This document shows positions 34,586 to 41,917 of a stretch of 64,000 nucleotides of DNA, piece after piece (within the stretch, counting starts at the first letter, position 1; each line of letters starts with the position of its first letter). Source of the DNA: Dyadobacter psychrophilus (GTDB lineage: Bacteria > Bacteroidota > Bacteroidia > Cytophagales > Spirosomataceae); assembly GCF_900167945.1 (NCBI RefSeq), contig NZ_FUZA01000001.1, forward strand, positions 1,178,001-1,242,000, read 5' to 3'. Made by a program: the position numbers and the translations under genes. The notes beneath the pieces are model-generated. The model worked only from the letters and a program-made list of their open reading frames with translations, was not told the DNA's origin and did not search any database.

Positions 34586-36988
34586 TTATTCACTTTTTAA
34601 TGACTTCACCGGATTCATCAGCGCGGCTTTGATACTCTGGAAACTGATGGTCGTTAAGGCGATTACGATGGAAACGACGGCTGCAAATACAAAAACGCTC
34701 CAATGAATATCTGTGTGATAAGCAAAGTCTTGCAACCAGTTATTCATGGCATACCAGGCAATGGGTGAGGCAATTACAATTGCAATGAGCACCAATTTAA
34801 GGAAATCATTGGATAACATGATGACTAGGCTGGTAATGGAGGCGCCCAGAACTTTCCGCACACCAATCTCCTTTGTACGGATCTCGGCCATGAAAATAGA
34901 CAGCCCCAATAATCCCATGCAGGAAATGAAGATCGCTATGCCCGAAAATATACCAAAAAGAAGCTGCTGGGTCTGCTCGGTTGCATACAAAACGCCAAAC
35001 TTCTGATCCAGAAATTCGTATTCGAACGGCCGATCCGGGAATTGCTTTTTCCATACGGACTCCACGTGTGCCAATGCGTCCTTAACGTTGCCACCAGAAA
35101 TGTGCACAGACATCCAACCCAGCCTGTCCGTTTGTGCGAACATGGCAATAGGTGCCACCTTCTGGTGCAGGGATTCGAAATGATAATCTTTGGTAACACC
35201 TACAATCTGGCCACGGATCTCGCCATAACCGAAACGTGCGCCGACCGCATCAGCAGGATTTTTCCAGCCGAGCAGCCGCACTGCAGTTTCATTTAAAATA
35301 AAACCATTGGTTTTATCAGTGGAATAAGCCCTCGAAAAATTCCTTCCCGCCGCCATTTCAATCTGGTAGGCCGGAATAAAATCTTCATCCACAGATAGTG
35401 ATTTTACACCAATGTCGGCAGGTGCCATAGAATCGCCTTTCATGACGTAGGCTTCCCATGAATCCAGCAAACGGCCTGATGGAATACGCGATGAACGTCC
35501 CACTTCCAGAATGTTACTATTTGCCTTCAATTGCTGTTTGATACTCTCATAATTAATAAGGGAATCGCTCCCGGCACGCAGCAGCACGATCTGATCTTTG
35601 GAGTAACCAAGTTTATAATTCTTTACATATTTCATTTGACTATAAACCACCGCAGTACAGATGATCAGCACAACGGCAATTGCAAATTGCGTTACCACAA
35701 GTCCCTGACGCAGTTTTCCGTTTTTCAAGGCGGAGGCGACCCGACCTTTAAATACACTTAACGGCTGAAACGACGTCATGAAAAACGCCGGGTAACTCCC
35801 CGCAATCACACCCGTGAACAATGTAATGGCCAGCACAATGCTCAGGAAAACGGGGTCCATTAAGGCATTGAACGAAAGCTGTTTTTGGGTCAAATCATTT
35901 AAAAAAGGAAGGCATAACACCACGATAACCAGAGCGAAGAACAACGAAACCGACACCAGCAGAATGGATTCGCTTAAAAACTGCCGAATCAGCTGATGCC
36001 TTACCGCGCCGATTACTTTACGCATGCCCACTTCCTTCGCCCGCGTCGCTGAACGCGCAGTGGCGAGGTTCATATAATTAATGCAGGCAATAACCAGAAT
36101 GAAGATCGCAATGGCTGAAAACAGGTAGACATATTGCATATCCCCATTGGCCTCGATCTCCGAATCAAGGTGCGATTTTAAATGTATATCCGTGAGTTTT
36201 GTGAGATTTAAGATGGAATATGTCGACGCTTTCGGATCAACATGCCTGTTTTGAAATGCTGGAAACGCTTTTACAAGCTTTTGCGGATCATAGTTTTTGG
36301 GTAGAAGCAAAAAGGTGGAAAACGAATTGTTTCCCCAGTTTGTCCTCAACCCGTCGGCTCCGTAAACGCGGTTGTCATTTAATGTAGAAAAGGAAATTAA
36401 CGCTTCTGGATGAAAATGCGATTGGCTCGGCAACGATTCATAAACACCTGTAACAGTGCAATCGAACGCATTTTCGAGTTTCACAATCTTGCCAACCGGG
36501 TTTTCCTTGCCAAAATATTTTTCCGCCATCTTCTTTGAAAACATGATGGAAAAAGGGTTTTCCAGTGCCTTGTCCGGGTTTCCCTGAATGACTTTAAAGG
36601 AAAACACTTTGAAAATATTAGCCTCTGCTGCGAAAACGTCACTCTCATTATAAATCTGTTCGCCATGTTCAATCAGGCCTCCCATTTCCAGCAAACGCAC
36701 AACCTGTTCCACCTCAGGAAAATCCTGCTTAACCAGCGGTCCGAAAGGAGGCGCCGCATGCCCCAAACGCAGGGATTCTGTTCCATCTTTTGACAGGAAT
36801 GTTCGATTCAGGCGATAGATCCGTTCCGCATTTGCATGAAAACGGTCGTAGCTTAACTCATCCTTGACGTAAAGTGACAAAAGCAAAAAACAAGCGAGAC
36901 CAATGGCAACGCCCGAAATATTAATAAAGCTGAATGTCTTATGTTTCAGCAGGTTCCTTACGGCAATTTTGAGATAGTTTCGAAACAT
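34586..36988 (-). CDS. FtsX/MacB-like permease 10 (first of its unit)
   Basis: The 800-aa protein heads the 10->7 unit. The start at 36988 (MFRNYLKIAVRN) matches the paralogues; the frame runs open to 37084 through the promoter. It pairs with permease 19: both have VEQVVRL in the first periplasmic domain, L-xIHLxS followed by NG[DN][MI]QYVY before TM2, and NLATARS--RAKEVG. First coupling helix AKEVGMRKVIGA; second TKEIGVRKVLGAS, preceded by MAEIR. The second periplasmic domain has GVTKDYHFESL. Confidence 0.95.
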   Translation of the reverse strand: MFRNYLKIAVRNLLKHKTFSFINISGVAIGLACFLLLSLYVKDELSYDRFHANAERIYRLNRTFLSKDGTESLRLGHAAPPFGPLVKQDFPEVEQVVRLLEMGGLIEHGEQIYNESDVFAAEANIFKVFSFKVIQGNPDKALENPFSIMFSKKMAEKYFGKENPVGKIVKLENAFDCTVTGVYESLPSQSHFHPEALISFSTLNDNRVYGADGLRTNWGNNSFSTFLLLPKNYDPQKLVKAFPAFQNRHVDPKASTYSILNLTKLTDIHLKSHLDSEIEANGDMQYVYLFSAIAIFILVIACINYMNLATARSATRAKEVGMRKVIGAVRHQLIRQFLSESILLVSVSLFFALVIVVLCLPFLNDLTQKQLSFNALMDPVFLSIVLAITLFTGVIAGSYPAFFMTSFQPLSVFKGRVASALKNGKLRQGLVVTQFAIAVVLIICTAVVYSQMKYVKNYKLGYSKDQIVLLRAGSDSLINYESIKQQLKANSNILEVGRSSRIPSGRLLDSWEAYVMKGDSMAPADIGVKSLSVDEDFIPAYQIEMAAGRNFSRAYSTDKTNGFILNETAVRLLGWKNPADAVGARFGYGEIRGQIVGVTKDYHFESLHQKVAPIAMFAQTDRLGWMSVHISGGNVKDALAHVESVWKKQFPDRPFEYEFLDQKFGVLYATEQTQQLLFGIFSGIAIFISCMGLLGLSIFMAEIRTKEIGVRKVLGASITSLVIMLSNDFLKLVLIAIVIASPIAWYAMNNWLQDFAYHTDIHWSVFVFAAVVSIVIALTTISFQSIKAALMNPVKSLKSE

Positions 36989-37038
36989 GGCTTTTTTTGG
37001 TTCTCGGCGTTTTGAATGCCCGGTAAAACTTATCTGAC

Positions 37039-37057
37039 CAGCAACAAATTTATGCCA
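37039..37057 (-). promoter_or_regulatory. Conserved promoter-like element of permease 10
   Basis: This 19-nt stretch is identical to the one before permease 1 (12786-12804). It includes TAAATTTG and TGGCA, and its TGGC end is part of the left arm of a separate 13-bp inverted repeat (37054-37066 and 37086-37098). Confidence 0.5.
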
Positions 37058-37098
37058 TCGATACAAAATACTGATTTTCAGCAAGTTGTATCGATGGC
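37054..37098. promoter_or_regulatory. 13-bp inverted repeat near the permease 10 promoter
   Basis: GCCATCGATACAA (37054-37066) and its exact complement TTGTATCGATGGC (37086-37098) are separated by 19 nt. They lie between the predicted promoter element and the shared palindrome. It could be a second operator or an RNA hairpin. Confidence 0.5.
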
Positions 37099-37101
37099 GA
37101 T

Positions 37102-37117
37102 TGTCCGATAATGGACA
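37102..37117. promoter_or_regulatory. Shared permease-array palindrome, copy before permease 10
   Basis: TGTCCG-ATAA-TGGACA has the same 6-4-6 layout as the other copies, with one G-T pair and no extended stem. TTCGGCTGTG follows at the same +7 offset as in the copy before permease 1. It lies 24 nt after the barrel-protein stop. Confidence 0.55.
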
Positions 37118-37140
37118 TGGGCGTTCGGCTGTGGGAGGCG

Positions 37141-39579
37141 CTAGTTTTGAACGTCGTCGTTTCTGATGCTGCGTTTATTTTTCTTGATGGCTTCTTTCAG
37201 GCGGCCGAATTTGTAATTGAGGCTCATGTTGAAATAGCGGAAATAATCTCTCCGGTCGTTAAATGAGGTAAAATTAGGACCTGAGGTTTCGGTATGGTAT
37301 TTCCTGAATTTGGTAAAAGGATTATTAGCAGCAGCTGAAAATGATAATTTGTCCTTGATAATGTCTTTGTTAATGCTGAAAGACGGACTGATCATAGAAT
37401 TGGATGTGCCTTGCAAATTCACGCTCGGCCCCATGCTCACAAAGTTTGCATTAACGCGCCAGTCTTTTTCAAGTTTATAACCTGTTGAGATGGAAAGTTG
37501 GTACATCACTCCGCTATTAGTGATCGTAGCGCCATTGACAACACCCGTCACTTTACCGTGCGCAATGCGCAAGTTTGTGCTGAAATTCCACTTTTTAGTA
37601 AATGGATAATTCATATTCAGGTTTCCGCTGATAAGCCTGGCCCTTCCGGTATTTCCGAATGATGTACGGGTGATTTCGGTTTCAGGATTGTAAACTGCAA
37701 CCGCGAAAATCAGATCTTTGAACTGAGTAAAACCGACTCCAAAGTTGATTGAGCCCTTTTTCGATTTGCTATAACCCAATTGCAGGTCATGCACAAAGGC
37801 GGGCCGCAGATTTGGATTTCCGGTTCTTTCAAAACTAGGATTGGTGCGGTCGATGAATGGGTTCAGCTGGTAAATTCCGGGGCGTTGAATGCGTTGTGTA
37901 TAACCAAAGTTCAGGCCAACATTGTCTTTGAACTTCCGGTTAATAGAAACAGACGGGATCACGTTGAAATAGTTTTGCTTCACTTTGGAATCGGTGGAAA
38001 TGAAATCTGCATTGATGATGGTTTGCTCAATCCTTGCGCCCGCCTTCAGGCCCCAGCTTTTGAAGTTATATTGATACGTGTTGTAAGCGCCAAACACGTT
38101 TTGGGTGTTGTTAAACTTATTGCTCATCCCCGGATTGATCACAAATGTTTTGCTTTCCGGGTCATACGTGCTGTACTGGAAATCACTTTTATTATCGCGC
38201 ATAATTCCTTTTAAACCAGCTTCTATATTCAGCTTCTTAATTGGATAAACGTAATCAACCTGAAAGGTCTGTTCAGAAAAGCTCTGGTCGTTGATCTGGC
38301 GGTAATCCGGTGTGTTGTAGTTAATGCGCTCTGAAATTGTCAGGTTGGTGTTTTGATTGTTGTTGAAGCCGTAATAACGATAGGAAAATGTCAGCAACCT
38401 GTTCTTGTCCGCCTTGAAGCCCCTTTGATAATTCAATGCCCCGTCCATGCCATTGCCCCGGCCTTTATTATAATTTCTAACGCGGTAACCTTCCACAATC
38501 TCATCATTTACATCAATGACCGAAGTCTGATTGCCCGAACCGTCGGACCTACTGCCATTAAAATTCACTTGTGCGCTTAACAGATTGAGACTATCCAACT
38601 CATAGCTAAGCTCGTAACCAATGTAACCGTTTTTATTTCCCGATTTCGAAAAGTTCTCTTGGAAAAGCTCGGAGGGTTCCGCTCCCAATGCAGTCCGGCC
38701 GACTCGAGTGCGTGTCAAAGGCGTGTCGTACTGGCTTCCACCAGCCAGTGCAGTCATCCCGAATTTACCCAGCTTAGCCGAGAGTGTACCGCCAAAGCCG
38801 GGGCCGCCGACCCGGAAACGTTCACTGACATTCAATGTGCCGTTATATCCGTTATCCACTTTTTTGTTGGTAATGATGTTGATAATGCCCGCCAGACCTT
38901 CTGCGTCGTATTTTGCAGGGGGTGTCGTGATCACTTCGATGCGCTCGATGGACGAGGCAGGCATGCTCCGCAAAACCTCTTTATAACTGCGTTCAACCAT
39001 GCTGGAAGGTTTTCCATTGATCAGGATTTTGAAGTCGGCATTTCCTTTGAGGTAAATATTCTCATCACCATCCACAGAAAGGAAAGGCACTTTTCGCATC
39101 ATTTCCAGCACGCTGTACACTTTACTTTCCGGATCAGCCTGCAAATCATAAGTAATGCGGTCAACCTCTTGCTTAACAATGGGTTTGAAGGCTGTAACCG
39201 TCACTTCTTTAAGGCCAACCACGGCAGGGCTTAGGTCAATCAAGCCAAGATCAATCGCGGTTTTCGTACTGTCGGAAAGATCGGCAGCAATGATTTTTGT
39301 TTTATAACCAACCCCAACAATGACAACCGAATATTTCGCTGGTTTTAGCTTTTGAAAAGTAAATGATCCATCAGACTTCGTGAAATCAGCTTTCACGGCC
39401 GTGCTTCCGGTCATCAGGTTAATGGTCACATAATCCAACGGCTTTTTGTTCAGGGAATCTGCAACTAAACCGGAAATTTTGCCTCCGCCTGCCGGTAACG
39501 ACTGACCAAATGTAACGGAATGAATGCAGACAAGCCCGGAGATCAGGGCAGAAAGAAAGAATAGGAATAATGTTTTCAT
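37141..39579 (-). CDS. Outer-membrane beta-barrel receptor with carboxypeptidase-like domain
   Basis: The 812-aa protein has a signal peptide ending TFGQ, then a CarboxypepD_reg-like domain (about residues 33-115: KISGLVADSLNKKPLDYVTI, DGSFTFQKLKPAKYSVVI). A plug-like domain follows (about 125-240, with VLEMMRKVPFLSVDG, LINGKPSSM and PPAKYDAEGLAGIINIIT) and a long beta barrel to the C-terminus. The order is that of TonB-dependent receptor-like outer-membrane beta-barrel family proteins (OMP_b-brl_3); no SusD partner is present. No clear TonB box is visible. It ends 152 nt before permease 10, with the palindrome between them. Confidence 0.9.
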   Translation of the reverse strand: MKTLFLFFLSALISGLVCIHSVTFGQSLPAGGGKISGLVADSLNKKPLDYVTINLMTGSTAVKADFTKSDGSFTFQKLKPAKYSVVIVGVGYKTKIIAADLSDSTKTAIDLGLIDLSPAVVGLKEVTVTAFKPIVKQEVDRITYDLQADPESKVYSVLEMMRKVPFLSVDGDENIYLKGNADFKILINGKPSSMVERSYKEVLRSMPASSIERIEVITTPPAKYDAEGLAGIINIITNKKVDNGYNGTLNVSERFRVGGPGFGGTLSAKLGKFGMTALAGGSQYDTPLTRTRVGRTALGAEPSELFQENFSKSGNKNGYIGYELSYELDSLNLLSAQVNFNGSRSDGSGNQTSVIDVNDEIVEGYRVRNYNKGRGNGMDGALNYQRGFKADKNRLLTFSYRYYGFNNNQNTNLTISERINYNTPDYRQINDQSFSEQTFQVDYVYPIKKLNIEAGLKGIMRDNKSDFQYSTYDPESKTFVINPGMSNKFNNTQNVFGAYNTYQYNFKSWGLKAGARIEQTIINADFISTDSKVKQNYFNVIPSVSINRKFKDNVGLNFGYTQRIQRPGIYQLNPFIDRTNPSFERTGNPNLRPAFVHDLQLGYSKSKKGSINFGVGFTQFKDLIFAVAVYNPETEITRTSFGNTGRARLISGNLNMNYPFTKKWNFSTNLRIAHGKVTGVVNGATITNSGVMYQLSISTGYKLEKDWRVNANFVSMGPSVNLQGTSNSMISPSFSINKDIIKDKLSFSAAANNPFTKFRKYHTETSGPNFTSFNDRRDYFRYFNMSLNYKFGRLKEAIKKNKRSIRNDDVQN

Positions 39580-39758
39580 GGCTAAAATTTTTATGGCTAA
39601 TAGATTTTAAAGGCATAGGGAATCCGGTAAGAGTTTTCACTCTTTTCAAATTTTCCTGCGATGTGTTCACTCAGAATTTTGTCGTCGGCAACGCTAAAAG
39701 GCAATGTATGCCACACAACACAACAAATGTATAGAAAGGTACTTTGTGATGCAAGGTA

Positions 39759-40106
39759 CTATGCTAAATTATTTTCGTCATTGCGCATCATTCTTCTTTC
39801 AATGATGAAATTAACGATAAGGCTTGCGCCACCCAGGAGAAAGGTCATTGATAAATAGGCCACACCTTTATTGAAATCATACTGATTTTCAAGAAAATTA
39901 CCTGTTAGGATCCCCAGCCCTACGCCGACGAAAAGCATTCCGAACTTTAATGTCGGGTAACTGGTGAAGCTCCTGTCGCCGAAGATGGAAGCGTCCGCAC
40001 CTTTTTCGATGAGGGCTATACGTTCCCGGTGCCTTGTTACGAAAAAGACGTAAATTATTCCAAAAATTCCTGCAAATGCGCCAAGGGCTATAATGACTCC
40101 GTTCAT
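39759..40106 (-). CDS. DUF6249-type membrane protein
   Basis: This 115-aa protein has three predicted membrane segments: about residues 3-22, 54-72 and 82-101. A cytosolic RHRERIALIEKGAD segment follows the first, as in DUF6249 proteins commonly found beside ECF sigma genes in Bacteroidota. It is divergent from the ECF sigma gene and has a matching TGTAACC-N17-GTC promoter, so it is a likely member of that sigma factor's regulon. Function unknown. Confidence 0.75.
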   Translation of the reverse strand: MNGVIIALGAFAGIFGIIYVFFVTRHRERIALIEKGADASIFGDRSFTSYPTLKFGMLFVGVGLGILTGNFLENQYDFNKGVAYLSMTFLLGGASLIVNFIIERRMMRNDENNLA

Positions 40107-40139
40107 GATCGTATGATTAAAAATGTTTTGTACCCATTG

Positions 40140-40166
40140 GACTAGGAAAGATCAGCATTGGTTACA
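40140..40166 (-). promoter_or_regulatory. ECF-type promoter towards the DUF6249 gene
   Basis: On the minus strand TGTAACC (40166-40160) is followed after exactly 17 nt by GTC (40142-40140). The -35-like element is one arm of a perfect 13-bp inverted repeat (40159-40171 and 40207-40219). Confidence 0.6.
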
Positions 40167-40211
40167 GATTTCAGAGAAAAAATCTTTTTGCAAAATATTT
40201 AGGATCAAATC

Positions 40212-40238
40212 TGTAACCATCAAGCCAGAACGCAAGTC
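40212..40238 (+). promoter_or_regulatory. ECF-type promoter towards the sigma-factor gene
   Basis: TGTAACC (40212-40218), a 17-nt spacer and GTC (40236-40238) repeat the layout of the opposing promoter. The GTC is 27 nt before the ATG at 40266. The arrangement suggests that the sigma factor drives its own gene and the divergent one. Confidence 0.6.
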
Positions 40239-40265
40239 TCATAAGCTGATGAGTAAACCAAATGC

Positions 40266-40817
40266 ATGAAAAACCAGGGAGACCAGATCCATATTGATCA
40301 AGTTAAAAAAGGAGACCTGGCATCCTTCACTTTCCTTGTAGAGAAGTATAAAAACATGGCGTATACGATCGCAGTGAAGATTTTGGGCAATGCAGAGGAT
40401 GCGGAAGATGCCGCACAAGAGAGTTTTGTGAAAGCCTATTTGCAGATCAATGCTTTTCAGGGCAATTCAAAATTTTCGACCTGGCTGTACACCATTGTTT
40501 ACCGGACATCGATTTCTAAATTGCACAAGCAACAGTTGCAGCTGATATCATTGGATGAAGAACTGACTGAGAATTACAGTTACGACTACGCGACGCCGCA
40601 AATTGATCACTTGCAGGCAGCAGAGCGGGAAAAATTTGTAAAAGCAGCGATTAGCAAGCTCCCGAAATTGGAGTCGCTGCTCATCACGTTGTATTATATG
40701 AATGAAAATTCGATAGAAGAAATTGAGGAAATTACGGGCCTTACAGCAGCAAACATTAAAGTTAAGCTATTCAGGGCCAGGAAGGTTTTAGGAACAGAAC
40801 TACAATTCTTGTTATAA
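40266..40817 (+). CDS. ECF-type RNA polymerase sigma factor
   Basis: The 183-aa sigma factor has region 2 at about residues 10-85 (NAEDAEDAAQESFVKAYLQI, FSTWLYTIVYRTSISKLHKQ) and region 4 at about 125-178 (SIEEIEEITGLTAANIKVKLFRARK). It is followed 7 nt later by a gene for a two-TM protein, the usual place for an anti-sigma factor. Likely autoregulated from a TGTAACC-N17-GTC promoter. An envelope-stress role is inferred from the neighbours. Confidence 0.95.
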   Translation: MKNQGDQIHIDQVKKGDLASFTFLVEKYKNMAYTIAVKILGNAEDAEDAAQESFVKAYLQINAFQGNSKFSTWLYTIVYRTSISKLHKQQLQLISLDEELTENYSYDYATPQIDHLQAAEREKFVKAAISKLPKLESLLITLYYMNENSIEEIEEITGLTAANIKVKLFRARKVLGTELQFLL

Positions 40818-40824
40818 GCGGAGC

Positions 40825-41343
40825 ATGGAAACGGAAAATCATAACGAAGAAGCGTTCAGGAAACTGTTGAAAACGGTTGCGCCCGAGAGCCCGGATGCAA
40901 ACTTCACACAGCGGGTTGTCGATAACATTGTATTGGAAAATCAATATGCGGCTGCTAGTGAGGAGCTTGCATTAAAAATAATCTTGCAAACAGTGCAGCC
41001 TGACCAGCCATCCACCTCCTTTACCAGCGATTTGTTATTGAAGCTGCAGCCCGCTCCCAAAGTCATTATATACAAGCCCGTTATTTCCAGGAAAACGTGG
41101 TTATGGGTAGCTGCGTGCATTACATTGGCATTGCTGGCATGCTTATTCATTCCTGCGAGCCAGGCGGATCAGACATCGCGGATCATCAACGCAATGGACC
41201 AGGTTTCACGCCCGACATACATTATTTCGGATAAAATGGATAAGCTTCCCGAGCTTTATTCGCTGGCCATTATTGGGTTGGCTTCTTTAATATTATTTGA
41301 CTATTTCCTCCGTCTAAAAACAGGAAGACTTGCTAAGTCCTGA
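40825..41343 (+). CDS. Putative anti-sigma factor with duplicated cytosolic motif
   Basis: The 172-aa protein is acidic and soluble at the N-terminus, with membrane segments at about residues 91-110 (TWLWVAACITLALLACLFIP) and 145-165. The cytosolic part contains a motif twice: LLKTVAPESPDANFTQRVV (about 14-32) and ILQTVQPDQPSTSFTSDLL (about 53-71). No zinc-finger (ZAS) motif is present. The 7-nt distance to the sigma gene and the topology support an anti-sigma role, but the sequence itself is not one I recognise. Its last codons form one arm of an inverted repeat. Confidence 0.6.
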   Translation: METENHNEEAFRKLLKTVAPESPDANFTQRVVDNIVLENQYAAASEELALKIILQTVQPDQPSTSFTSDLLLKLQPAPKVIIYKPVISRKTWLWVAACITLALLACLFIPASQADQTSRIINAMDQVSRPTYIISDKMDKLPELYSLAIIGLASLILFDYFLRLKTGRLAKS

Positions 41344-41379
41344 GGGGTCTTGGTTGCCCCGCCCAAGCTTAGCAAGTCT
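41326..41379. terminator. Inverted repeat spanning the stop codon, probable terminator
   Basis: A perfect 12-bp stem, AGACTTGCTAAG (41326-41337) and its complement (41368-41379), encloses the TGA stop (41341-41343) and a nested GGGG/CCCC hairpin (41344-41347 and 41357-41360). No long T-run follows. It separates convergent genes. Confidence 0.5.
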
Positions 41380-41396
41380 GACATAATTAAATCGCA

Positions 41397-41768
41397 TTAT
41401 CCTCTGCGGTTGTAGCGTCCTTTGTTGAAATTGTTTTGGTAAGCAAACAAACGTTGACGTTGCGTGGGTGTTAACACTTCCAGAATATCTTTTTGTTTTG
41501 CTTTTTCCAACTTCTCTGCAGTTTTAAAACTGCTGTATCTTCTGTTAGACATAAGCTGGTCATAGTGGTTTTCGATCTTTTTGATCTTATTCTCCTGCTT
41601 ACGGGACAGCTTCACTATTTCGTCCAGCTTGTTGATTTTAAACTCTTCAAAAGCGTTATCGCTACGTGAATTGTTGACTGCCGGCACTTCATGTCGGTAA
41701 CGTTGTGCGAAGCCGTTTCCTACTGTCAATGTTACTATGGTTGCGATTGCTAAGATGGTCTTTTTCAT
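41397..41768 (-). CDS. Spy/CpxP-like LTxxQ periplasmic protein
   Basis: The 123-aa protein has a signal peptide ending NGFAQ. The mature part is highly charged and helical with two Spy-type motifs: LSRKQ (about residues 54-58) and LTPTQ (about 99-103). Such proteins are periplasmic chaperones or stress sensors. It is convergent with the sigma/anti-sigma pair and separated from permease 11 by 149 nt. I see no TGTAACC-N17-GTC element before it. The motif call is reasonable; the function is inferred. Confidence 0.65.
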   Translation of the reverse strand: MKKTILAIATIVTLTVGNGFAQRYRHEVPAVNNSRSDNAFEEFKINKLDEIVKLSRKQENKIKKIENHYDQLMSNRRYSSFKTAEKLEKAKQKDILEVLTPTQRQRLFAYQNNFNKGRYNRRG

Positions 41769-41917
41769 GGTTTCTAATGTTAAATTGTTTGTTTATGTAG
41801 GTTAGAGGCCCGTTTTCAACAAACGTTTAACGTACTAAAAAGCCAATCTGCCAACTCGATCACTTCCCATACCATCTGCCACTTTGCACCGATGAATGGT
41901 GTTGTTGTACTTCCTGC

